From: Micromonospora inyonensis
GTDB taxonomy: Bacteria > Actinomycetota > Actinomycetes > Mycobacteriales > Micromonosporaceae
DNA length: 64,000 nucleotides
Assembly: GCF_900091415.1 (NCBI RefSeq)
Contig: NZ_FMHU01000002.1
Location: 930,001-994,000 of the forward strand
Direction of reading: 5' to 3'
Part shown: positions 19,249 to 29,000 of the stretch, piece by piece
How positions within the stretch are numbered: the stretch's first letter is position 1
Layout: every line of letters starts with the position of its first letter
Position numbers and translations under genes: made by a program
Notes under the pieces: generated by a model
What the model saw: only the letters and a program-made list of their open reading frames with translations
Database searches by the model: none
Told to the model about the DNA's origin: nothing

Positions 19249-22200
19249 GTGGCCAGTCGTAGGACTGCCACGGTTCGTTCGTGCCTTGCGGTGGGCGCGA
19301 TCGTGCTGACGGCAGTGACATTGGGTGGCATAACGGGTGAGCCGCGGGTGCACCTGGCGGCTGGGCCCGATGGAGTGGCGGGCGGCGTCGAGAACCGGTC
19401 CAATGAGGCCCGGTCGCTGCGAATCGCCCAGTCCACCGGGAAGCCGGTCCGGATCGACAGCCTGACCTCGGAGACGACCGAGGTGTGGGCACTGCCCGAC
19501 GGACAGTTCCGTGCCGACATCTCGACCGGCGTGCAGCGCTTCCGCCGCGCAGGCGAATGGGTGCCGGTGGACCTCACCCTTCGGTCCACTCCCGACGGCT
19601 CGGTGGCACCGGTGGCGCACCCGAACGACCTGCGCGTCTCCGGCGCGAAGGGGCCAGGCGGGCACGAGTTGGCGTCCGTGGGCACCGATGACCGAAGGAT
19701 CGCGATGGGGTGGCGGGGCCCGCTTCCGGCCCCGGTGCTCGACGAGCACCGGGCTGTCTACGTGGACGCCCTACCGGGTGTGGACCTTGTCGTCGAGGCG
19801 ACCCGACTCGGCTTCGAGCAGTTCCTCGTGGTGAAGGAGCGCGCCGCTGTCGCGCAGGTCCGACAGGTGACGCTTCCGCTCACTGGACCCGGGGCGGCCC
19901 GAGCCAGCCGGGAGCCGGACGGTGCGATCACCCTGACCGGGCGGACTGGCCAGGTCACCTTCCGTATCCCGGCGCCGTTGATGTGGGATGCGAAGAAGAA
20001 CCAACTCGGTGAGCCGCTGGCGCGCAGGTCCGTCCGCACTGACCTGACGCACGGCGAGGGGCGGACGGAGCTGGCACTCCTCCCCGACGCAGCCTGGCTG
20101 AACAGCCGCTCCACGGCCTTTCCGGTCACCATCGACCCGACGGTCGACCCGGTGGGCACCACCTTCGACACGTACGTCGAGGAGGGGGTCTCCGCCGACC
20201 TGAACGGGGCCAAGGATCTGCGGATCGGTCTCCTCCCGGAATCACCAGCGAAACTGACCAGGTCGTTCATCACCTGGGACACGACGTTGTTCGCCGGCAA
20301 GCACATTACGGCCGCCACGGTCTCGCTGTGGAACTGGTGGTCGCACACCTGCGCTCCCACGGCATGGGAGATCTGGTCGACGGATCCCGCTACGTACACG
20401 ACCACTTTCGCCAACCAACCAACGTGGGGAACGGCACCCGAAGCGAGCTCGACAGCCACGCACGGTTCCACCGACTGCGCCGACGGGTGGGCCACCATCA
20501 ACGGCGTCGCGTTCTTCCAACGGGCGTCCGACGAGAACAAGACGCGTGCCGGCATGGGTCTCCGCGCCGCCGACGAGGCGTCGCCCACGGGTTTCACGCA
20601 GTTCGCGTCCCGGGAGGGGACCGACCCGTCCCATGATCCGAGGGCGTCGGTCACCTACAACTCCTGGCCGACAGTCACCGCTCGGGAGACCGTCCCGGCC
20701 ACCACCTGCGCGACCGGTGCCGGCCGGCCGGTGGTGAACACCCTGACCCCGCAGCTCAAGGCGACGGTGAACGACGCCGACGGCACGGCGATGTCGGTCG
20801 TCTTCGAGTGGTGGGCGCTCGACGGCGGTTCCGCCATCGGAGCTCGTACCTTCACCGGTGTGGCATCCGGGGCGACCGCGAGCGCGACTGTGACGGCCGG
20901 TTCCTTCGCCGAAGGCGGCTCCTACAAGTGGCGGGTCAAGGCCGCCGATGGCGTCGCCGGGAGCGACCGCTGGTCGTCGTTCTGTGAGATGACCGTCTGG
21001 GCAACGGTTCCGCCCGTCCTGGGGTGCACCAGTGGCGCGGACAGCGACTTCAACGGTGACGGCGTCAGCGACATCGCGATCGCCGACCCGCAGGCCACCG
21101 CGAGCGGGCAGGCAAAGGCAGGCCTGATCCACGTCACGTACGGCGGCACCGGCACGGTCCAGACCCTCCACGAAGGCGTCGAGCAGGTACCGGGAACCGC
21201 CGAGCCTGATGACGGCTTCGGTACCTCGGTCTCCGCCTACGACGCCAACAACGACGGCTGCGGCGACCTCCTCGTCGGCGTCCCATACCAGGATGTCAAC
21301 GGTCAGGCAGATGCCGGGCTGGCCTACGTTCTGCTCGGCACTCCGTCCGGTCTCGCCAAGGGTCCGGCCTCGCACGTCTACCACCAGGGCGTCTCCTCGG
21401 TACCCGACGTCGCGGAGCCCGGCGACTGGTTCGGCTTCTCGGTCGCTGGCAACCGGACCGTCACCGGGCAGCCTTACCTGGTCGTCGGTGTGCCCGGTGA
21501 GGACGTCGGCACCGTCACGGATGCCGGCTTGGCGCATTACCTTCGGGGACCGGTCAGCGTGGCCCTCGCTCAGGGTGCAGGAATTCCCGGAACGGCGGAG
21601 ACCGATGACCGCGCCGGGTACGCGGTGGCGGCGTCGACGTACCACTGGGCGGCGAGTTCGCCGGGCGAGTCGATCGGAGGCGCGGGCTTCGCCGGAGCGG
21701 TGAGCGTATTCAGTCACACCCTGGCCTCCGGGCAGCCCACCGCCGTCGGCGCACTGCACCAGGACGCGGTGAACGTATCCAACGCCGCCGAGGCCGATGA
21801 CACCTTCGGCAAGGCAGTTTCGATCGCGCCCTACCGTCCGGCCGGGACGCCGGCTGGGCAGGCGGAGTCACTCGTGGTCGTCGGCGTGCCCGGCGAGGAC
21901 CTGACCGCGTCAAGCGGCAGTCCCCGGATCGACGCCGGCCTGGTCCACCGCTTCCACGTCAAGCCGGACAACACTGTCACCGAACTGCCGTCCATCTACG
22001 GTTCACAGGACGGAACCTACCTCGGTGAGCGGGTGTTGGTAATCAACACCGCACCGGCCAGCGAGGCGAACCTGTCGACGATGTTCATCGCGGTAGGCGT
22101 ACCCGGGGATGACGTCTGGTCCGTGCCCGACTCGGGGCAGATCAGGGTCATCCCGGCCCTGGCCGACCCGATTGGCACACCGCTGAGCATCCACCGTCGG

Positions 22201-22425
22201 TCGTCGAGCATTCCCGGCCAGCCCCGTCAGCACGAACTGATCGGCACGTCACTCGCCGGCACCAGCCAACGCCTCTACGTCGGCACGCCGTACGGCACCC
22301 CGGCCGTCTACGGATTCACCTGGGCAGACCTGGCCGGCGGGTCGGTGGTTCCGGTGCTGACCTGGGCACCCGGTTCCGGAGGCATTCCGGCCGGGGAAAC
22401 TGCCTTTGGCGCGGCGATCGGGTGA
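19249..22425 (+). CDS. Secreted DNRLRE / FG-GAP repeat protein
   Basis: The 1058-residue protein starts with a basic stretch and a hydrophobic helix (about residues 10-28), a signal peptide or anchor. A region homologous to the next gene's N-terminus follows, including TEVWALPDGQFRADIS. Next comes a DNRLRE-like beta domain (TTFDTYVEEGVSADLNGAKD), a fibronectin-like segment, and from about residue 595 several FG-GAP repeats. One repeat has the Ca2+ loop DFNGDGVSD; others have GFGTSVSAYDANNDGCGDL. GTG 19249 is chosen for its GGGGGAGG SD; ATG 19213 lacks one. It probably sits on the cell surface with the RHS toxin. Confidence 0.82.
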   Translation: MASRRTATVRSCLAVGAIVLTAVTLGGITGEPRVHLAAGPDGVAGGVENRSNEARSLRIAQSTGKPVRIDSLTSETTEVWALPDGQFRADISTGVQRFRRAGEWVPVDLTLRSTPDGSVAPVAHPNDLRVSGAKGPGGHELASVGTDDRRIAMGWRGPLPAPVLDEHRAVYVDALPGVDLVVEATRLGFEQFLVVKERAAVAQVRQVTLPLTGPGAARASREPDGAITLTGRTGQVTFRIPAPLMWDAKKNQLGEPLARRSVRTDLTHGEGRTELALLPDAAWLNSRSTAFPVTIDPTVDPVGTTFDTYVEEGVSADLNGAKDLRIGLLPESPAKLTRSFITWDTTLFAGKHITAATVSLWNWWSHTCAPTAWEIWSTDPATYTTTFANQPTWGTAPEASSTATHGSTDCADGWATINGVAFFQRASDENKTRAGMGLRAADEASPTGFTQFASREGTDPSHDPRASVTYNSWPTVTARETVPATTCATGAGRPVVNTLTPQLKATVNDADGTAMSVVFEWWALDGGSAIGARTFTGVASGATASATVTAGSFAEGGSYKWRVKAADGVAGSDRWSSFCEMTVWATVPPVLGCTSGADSDFNGDGVSDIAIADPQATASGQAKAGLIHVTYGGTGTVQTLHEGVEQVPGTAEPDDGFGTSVSAYDANNDGCGDLLVGVPYQDVNGQADAGLAYVLLGTPSGLAKGPASHVYHQGVSSVPDVAEPGDWFGFSVAGNRTVTGQPYLVVGVPGEDVGTVTDAGLAHYLRGPVSVALAQGAGIPGTAETDDRAGYAVAASTYHWAASSPGESIGGAGFAGAVSVFSHTLASGQPTAVGALHQDAVNVSNAAEADDTFGKAVSIAPYRPAGTPAGQAESLVVVGVPGEDLTASSGSPRIDAGLVHRFHVKPDNTVTELPSIYGSQDGTYLGERVLVINTAPASEANLSTMFIAVGVPGDDVWSVPDSGQIRVIPALADPIGTPLSIHRRSSSIPGQPRQHELIGTSLAGTSQRLYVGTPYGTPAVYGFTWADLAGGSVVPVLTWAPGSGGIPAGETAFGAAIG

Positions 22426-25400
22426 TGAGACGGATGAACACACACATCTCCAGTGGAGGCGACCAGGTCGTGGCCAGTCGTAGCCGGAAGCGAGGTCGAC
22501 TCGTCACGTTCGGCCTCATGGTCGGTCTCACCGGCCTGATGTTCACGGTGGCGTTCGTACCGGAACACACGTCTCCGGCCACCACCCCGATCGCGCAGGT
22601 CGAGGAGAATCCGGTCCGGGACACCGAGGCCGAGGCCCTGGTCGCCGCCGCCGCGCTGAACCAGCCGGTCGAGGTGCTCGCGCACCGCAGCGAGTACCGG
22701 GACGTGTTCGCACAGCCGGACGGCACACTGATCGCCAACGACCACGCGCAGCCGGTCCGCGTGACTCGCGGCGACGCCTGGGTACCGGCGGACGCGGCCC
22801 TGGTCACGCAGCCGGACGGCTCGATCACCCCCACTGCGGCGCTCATCGACATGCGGCTCTCCCCAGGTGGCACCACGCCCCTGATGGTGGTCATGCGGGA
22901 CCAGCAGAGCATGACCCTCACCTGGCCGCACGGCCCGCTGCCGACCCCAGTCCTCAGCGGTGACCAGGCTGTCTATCCCGACGTCCTCCAGGACGTCGAC
23001 CTGGTCACGAACGTGTCGGTGGAGGGTTTCTCCAACGTCCTCGTGCTGAAGACCCCGGAGGCGGCCAACCTGCCGGAGTTGCAGGATCTCCGGCTCGGCG
23101 TGACCGCCGACGGACTGACCGTCGAGGAGACCGAGGGCGGCGGGGTCGTGGCGCTCGACCCGGCGACCAGCAACCCGGTGCTGGAGGCGGACGCGCCGAC
23201 CATGTGGGACAGCGGCAGCGGCGAGGGTGGGACGCTGCGGTCTCTGTCGACCGCGTCCGACCCGGAGGATGCCTCGCCACGGGGTCCCGGCGACAGCTCG
23301 GCGGTGGCTTCGGTGGATCTGGAGTACGCGAGCGGCAATCTCACCCTTACACCGGACGCCGGGATGCTCGACGATCCGGAAACCACCTTCCCCGTGTACA
23401 TCGACCCGGTATGGCAGAGCAGCACCAACAGCGCGTGGGCGATGGTGGACAGCGGCTACCCGTCCGAGGAGTACTGGAAGTTCGACGGAAAGCGGCACGA
23501 ACGAATCGGCCGGTGCCCGAGCCTCTGCGACAACTCCCAGGTGAAGCGGCTTTTCTATCGCCTGGCCACCCCGTACGCCGGCACCACCATCCTCAGCGCC
23601 GAGTTCCGGGTGACCATGCAGCACGCCTACAACTCCACCGCCCGGGCGGCGGCCGTCTACCTGATGTCGTCCGGCATCAGCACCGCTACCAACTGGAGCA
23701 ACCAGCCGGGCGGTGCGAGTTGGAGCGGGGCGATCCTCCAGGACACGAAGTCTCCCACGAGTACCCAGTCGACCTGCACCGCTACGAACCAGAACGTCGC
23801 CTGGAACGTCAAGGCCGCCGTGGACCTCGCCGTCGTCAACCGGTGGAGCACGATCACACTTGGCCTGCGAGCGGCCAACGAGTCCGACTCGACCCACAGC
23901 AAGCGGTTCTGCGACAACGGTCTGCTCTCCGTCCGCTACAACCGCGCACCGCTGATCGCGAACCAGTCAGAGCTGACCACCTCCCCCGGTGGCCAGTGCG
24001 TCTACGGCTCTGCGGCGCCGTACGTCGACGTGCCGCCGAAGCTCGTCGCGGTGCTCCGTGACCCGGACCACTCCTCGGCACACACCGAGAAGATCAAAGC
24101 CGAGTTCCGGGTCACCTGGACGCCGGCTGGCGGCACGTTGCAGAGTCACACCCTGACTACCGGGCTGTTGAGCAGCGGGTCGCCCTTCACCGTCACCGCA
24201 CCACCTGGTATCGCCCAGAACGTTCCGATCTCCTGGGAGGTCCGCGCCAGCGACGGCACGAGTTGGGGACCGTGGAGCTCGGACGGGTCCCGGGAGGTCT
24301 GCCAGTTCCGGTACGACACCACCAACCCCAGCGCGCCGGACGTCGACTCCGTGACCTACCTGCCCGCGGACACGGCCGACAACGGAACCGCGAACGCGTC
24401 CGCATGCATCGAGGACGACGACTGGCACGGGTCGATCGGCGTGCCGGGCAGCTTCACCTTCGACTCCGCCGCCACCGACGTGGTCGAGTACCGGTACGGC
24501 TTCAACGTCAACCCATCGCCCACCAACGTGCTGCGCCCAGCCACCGATGGCGGTCCGGTGACCCTCGCGAACTGGACGCCCACCGGAGAGGGGCCGCAGC
24601 GCATCAACGTCCAGGCGGTGGACCGGGCCGGCCGGCTCAGCAGCATCGCCTCCTGCACCTTCCGGGTCGGCAAGCGTCCGCCGGCCGCGCAGTGGTCCCT
24701 GTCGGATGTCGCCGGAGACCCGGTCGCCGACGACCAGTTCGGCGGCCACGACGCGACCGTGGGCAGCGGCGTCACCCTCGGGGTGGAGGGGCCGGGCGGC
24801 GCCTCCGACTCCGCCGCCAGCTTCGACGGAACGGCCAACGGCTACCTGGCCACCACTACGAACGTCCTCAACACCTCGGCGAGCTTCGCCGTCAGTGGCT
24901 GGTTCAAGGTCGACGACACGACCCGGCGACAGACGGCGGTGAGCCAGGACGGCGTCGGTGAACCCGGTTTCACCCTCGGCGTCGAGGCGGGTTCCTGGGT
25001 GTTCCGGATGCCGGTCACCGCCGTCGACTCCCTCGGCGAGTGGAAGGTCACCGCGCCGGGTGCCACCACCGGGTGGACGTATGTGGCAGCCAGCTTCGAC
25101 GCGGTCCAGAAGGTCATGTCGTTGCAGGTGGGGGCAGCGGCCCCGGTCACCGCGCAGCGCCGTTCCCTCGCCCGGTCGCTGGGTCCGGTCCAGCTCGGCC
25201 GACGGATCGTCAAGGGTGGTTATGCCGACTACTGGGCCGGGGACATGGCCGACATCTCGGTGTTCGACCGGCTGGTGCTGGCCAGCGAGGTCACCGGCCT
25301 GAAGAAGACCGCGCCCAGCCGGAAGGCGTACTGGCGGTTGAACGCGGAGTCCGGCAAGGTCAGCCCGGAACACGGCAACGGTGCCGGTATGACCCTCGGC

Positions 25401-25988
25401 GTCGACGCGACCATCTACCAGCACCCGGCGCTGTCGCTGCTCGGTGGCGGTCACCTCGCCCTCACCGCCAAGCCGGGAAGCTACGCCAGCACGCCGACCT
25501 CCGCCGACATGGCCGGCAGCTTCACCATCGCGGCTCGGGTGAAGCTGACCAGCAACTGTGCTGGTACGCCCATGACCGTCTTGTCCCAGAAGGGCACGCA
25601 CAACAGTTCCGTCATCGTCCGCTGCAACGCGGCAGGAACCTGGGAGATGGCGGTTCCGGGCACGGACACGGTCGGCGCGACCTCGACGGCGGTGGACACC
25701 GGAACCAGGCCCAGGACCCTGGGCAAGGGCGACCACCTCGCACTGGTCTACAACGGCTACACCCGTGAGATGCTGCTCTACGTCAACGGCGTGCCCACCG
25801 ACGCGATCGAACTGATCACGCCGTTCACCGCCACCGGCGGACTGCAACTGGGCCGGGCCTTTGTCGACGACGGTTACCGCGAACACCTCTCCGCGGCAGT
25901 GGACGACGTCCGCGTCTACGACGGCGTCGCCGACACCACCCTCGTACAGCGCTTGACCATCTCGATCAGGGAACAGCCGACCATCTGA
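22422..25988 (+). CDS. Secreted LamG-domain protein, partner of RHS toxin
   Basis: The protein has up to 1188 residues with an N-terminal membrane helix (LVTFGLMVGLTGLMFTVAF). An N-terminal region paralogous to the previous protein follows, including DVFAQPDGTLIANDHAQP, then a DNRLRE-like domain (DSGYPSEEYWKFDGK). Ig-like beta segments lead to two C-terminal LamG/concanavalin-like domains (ATVGSGVTLG... and AGMTLGVDATIYQ...). GTG 22422 overlaps the previous stop. ATG 22434 and GTG 22470 (SD GGAGG ten bases upstream) are alternatives, and the last starts with the same 14 bases as the previous gene. It is likely a surface adhesion or delivery partner. Confidence 0.8.
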   Translation: MMRRMNTHISSGGDQVVASRSRKRGRLVTFGLMVGLTGLMFTVAFVPEHTSPATTPIAQVEENPVRDTEAEALVAAAALNQPVEVLAHRSEYRDVFAQPDGTLIANDHAQPVRVTRGDAWVPADAALVTQPDGSITPTAALIDMRLSPGGTTPLMVVMRDQQSMTLTWPHGPLPTPVLSGDQAVYPDVLQDVDLVTNVSVEGFSNVLVLKTPEAANLPELQDLRLGVTADGLTVEETEGGGVVALDPATSNPVLEADAPTMWDSGSGEGGTLRSLSTASDPEDASPRGPGDSSAVASVDLEYASGNLTLTPDAGMLDDPETTFPVYIDPVWQSSTNSAWAMVDSGYPSEEYWKFDGKRHERIGRCPSLCDNSQVKRLFYRLATPYAGTTILSAEFRVTMQHAYNSTARAAAVYLMSSGISTATNWSNQPGGASWSGAILQDTKSPTSTQSTCTATNQNVAWNVKAAVDLAVVNRWSTITLGLRAANESDSTHSKRFCDNGLLSVRYNRAPLIANQSELTTSPGGQCVYGSAAPYVDVPPKLVAVLRDPDHSSAHTEKIKAEFRVTWTPAGGTLQSHTLTTGLLSSGSPFTVTAPPGIAQNVPISWEVRASDGTSWGPWSSDGSREVCQFRYDTTNPSAPDVDSVTYLPADTADNGTANASACIEDDDWHGSIGVPGSFTFDSAATDVVEYRYGFNVNPSPTNVLRPATDGGPVTLANWTPTGEGPQRINVQAVDRAGRLSSIASCTFRVGKRPPAAQWSLSDVAGDPVADDQFGGHDATVGSGVTLGVEGPGGASDSAASFDGTANGYLATTTNVLNTSASFAVSGWFKVDDTTRRQTAVSQDGVGEPGFTLGVEAGSWVFRMPVTAVDSLGEWKVTAPGATTGWTYVAASFDAVQKVMSLQVGAAAPVTAQRRSLARSLGPVQLGRRIVKGGYADYWAGDMADISVFDRLVLASEVTGLKKTAPSRKAYWRLNAESGKVSPEHGNGAGMTLGVDATIYQHPALSLLGGGHLALTAKPGSYASTPTSADMAGSFTIAARVKLTSNCAGTPMTVLSQKGTHNSSVIVRCNAAGTWEMAVPGTDTVGATSTAVDTGTRPRTLGKGDHLALVYNGYTREMLLYVNGVPTDAIELITPFTATGGLQLGRAFVDDGYREHLSAAVDDVRVYDGVADTTLVQRLTISIREQPTI

Positions 25989-26060
25989 CGACCGGTGTCC
26001 GGGGCCCCCTGTCCCGGACGCCCTCAACCTTCATCCCGTCGTGGACCCCTTGGAGGGTTG

Positions 26061-29000
26061 ATGTTCTCCCGCGTCATGACCGTGCCCGGGATGCTCCGCC
26101 GTCGGCTGGTCCGGCCGGTTGCCTGGTCGATGGCCACCGTGATGGCGGTCAGCCTCATGCAGGTCACTGCTCCACCCGCCGACGCCACCCCGGACCGCCC
26201 AGGCCGTCCGGAGGCCACGGACCGCAAACCTCCCCCCGCCTTTCCGCCGCTGCCGGTGAAGCCCCGCACACCAGCCAGCGGTGCGACGGCCGCCCCGCCG
26301 GTGAAGGTAACCTGGCCAACTCCTGCCACCGAGGAGATCGCCGTCCCGACCTCGACCGGTGCCACGGTCGGCGGTCTCGCCGTCTCGGTGACGGTGCCCG
26401 GTGAACAGCGGTCGCCGCGTACCACCGACCGGGAGCCGTCGGTTCCGGGCAAGGTTCGGGTTCAGGTCCTGGACCGGGCGTGGTCGGCACGGGCCGGAGT
26501 GAACGGTCCGGTGTTCCGGGTCAGCCGCTCGGACGGTCGGGAAGATGCGGGCGCGATCCGGTTCGGCGCGGGATACGCGGGAATCGCGGGTGCCTACGGC
26601 GGTGACTTCGGCGCCCGGCTGCGCCTGGTCCGCCTCCCGGAGTGCGCGCTCAGCACCCCGGACCGCCCGGACTGCGCCGCGCAGTCCCTGCCGACCGTGA
26701 ACGACGGCGAGAACCGGACCGTCTCGGCCGACCTGACGACCCCCGCGACGGGTAACGCCCTCCTCGCCCTGACGGCCACGGACTCGTCGGCCCAGGGCAG
26801 CTACGCGGCCACCAGCCTGGCGCCCTCCTCGAAGTGGTCCGTCGCCCCGTCGACCGGCGGATTCTCCTGGTCGTACCCGATGCGGACGCCCCCGGTGCCT
26901 GGTGGCGGCGGACCCGGGACCGCGCTCAGCTACTCCTCCCAGGCGGTAGACGGCCGCACCACCACCACCAACAACCAGGGCTCCTGGATCGGCGAGGGGT
27001 TCACCTACGAACCCGGATACATCGAGCGCCGTTACAAGCCCTGCGCGGACGACGGCCAGACCCAGTACGCCGACCAGTGTTGGGCGTACGACAACGCCAC
27101 CATCCTGATCAACGGCAAGTCGACCGAACTCGTCAAGGTCGGCGCGCACACCTGGCGGTTCGCCGACGACGACAACTCGAAGGTCGAACGACTGCGCGGC
27201 GCGGTCAACGGGGACAGCGGTAGCCCCAACGTCGGCGACGCTGGCGACACCGGCGAGCACTGGCGGGTGACGACCCCCGAGGGCACCCAGTACTACTTCG
27301 GCCTCAACCGGCTGCCCGGCTGGACATCCGGCAAGGAGGAGACCAGCTCCACCTGGACCGTCCCGATCTACGGCGACGATGCCGACGAACCCTGCAAGAA
27401 GGCGACCTTCACCGAGTCGTACTGCGACCAGGGCTGGCGGTGGAACCTCGACTACGTCAAGGACCGCCACGGGAACGTCACCTCCTACTTCTACGGGCGC
27501 GAGACGAACCACTACGCCCGGGGTAAGCGGACGGACGTCAACGGGGTGCCCTATCACCGTGGCGGGTGGCTCAAGCGGATCGACTACGGCCAGCGTGACG
27601 GCGCGGTCTACACGAGTAACGCCCCGGCCCGGGTGCAGTTCGGCACCGACGAACGCTGCCTGCCCACCACCGGCGTCGACTGCGACCCGGCGGACCTGAC
27701 CGACGCCACCGCGTCCCACTGGCCGGACGTGCCGTTCGACCGGAACTGCGCGGCGAACACCCATTGCCGGGCCGACCAGATCACCCCGACCTTCTGGACC
27801 CGGAAGCGGCTCACCACGATCACCACCGAGATCCGGGGTGCGACCGCCTGGATCCCGGTCGACCAGTGGAAGCTCGGCCACATCTTCCTCGACAACTCCG
27901 ATGGCAGCCGCAGCCTCTGGCTGGAGAAGATCACGCACACCGGCCTGGTCAACGGCAGCGCCGCCATGCCGGTCGTAAAGCTCGAGGCGCAACAGTTGCC
28001 CAATCGCATCGACCGTACCGGCGACTTCATCGCGCCGTTGATCCGCCCCCGGATGAGCACGATCTACACCGACACCGGCGGTCAGATCGACATCCTCTAC
28101 GAAGATCCCGACTGCACGGAGAGCACCCTGCCCACCGAGGGCAACAGCACCCGGCGCTGCTTCCCGGTCAAGTGGAACCCGCTCGGCAGCGCCGGCCAGA
28201 CCACCGACTGGTTCCACAAGTACGTCGTCGCCGAGGTCAAGGAAGTCGACCGCACCGGTGCCGCGCCGAACATGGTCACCCAGTACGACTACCTCGACGG
28301 TGCCGCCTGGCGGCACGCGGAGCCGGACGGCATCAGCAAGGTCGAGGACCAGACGTGGAGCGAGTGGCGCGGTTACGGCCGGGTCCAGGTCATCCGGGGC
28401 GACGGCGCGGTGATGACCACCAAGGACGAGTTCCGGTACTTCCGCGGCATGCACGGCGACAAGTCACCGACCGGCGGTACCCGCTCGGTGACCGTGAGCG
28501 ACTCCACCAATGCCAGCTACACGGATCACGACCAGCTCGTCGGCTTCCAGTTGGAGGGCACGACCTTCGACGGCCCCACCGAGGTCAACAAGACGATCAC
28601 GACGCCCTGGCGCTACGTCAGCGCGACCGAGTCGCATCCGTGGGGTAGCAAGACGGCGGCCTTCGTCAACACCGCCACGACCCGGAACTTCACCGCGCTG
28701 GCCGCCGGCGGATGGAGGCAGACGAAGAGTTCGACGACCTTCGACTCCGTCCGTGGCCGGCCGATCCGCACGGAACACGAGGGCGACGTCGGCAAGACCG
28801 GCGACGAGTCCTGCGTCCGTACCAGCTATGCCGACAGCTCGACCGTCTACCTCTACGCGCTCGTCTCGCGGGTGGAGTCGGTGTCCGTGCTCTGTTCGGC
28901 CACCCCGGACCGGAGTACGCAGGTCATCTCCGACGACCGGACCCGGTACGACGGAAACGCGTTCGGCGTGTCCCCGACCCTGGGGAACCCGACCCGCACC

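Noticed and set aside
17554..22425. A single 1623-residue frame covering the PucR start and the FG-GAP protein
   Set aside because: The middle (about 18500-19200) reads as the wrong frame of PucR and as intergenic sequence; a promoter, SD and signal peptide at 19182-19300 show a separate gene begins at 19249.
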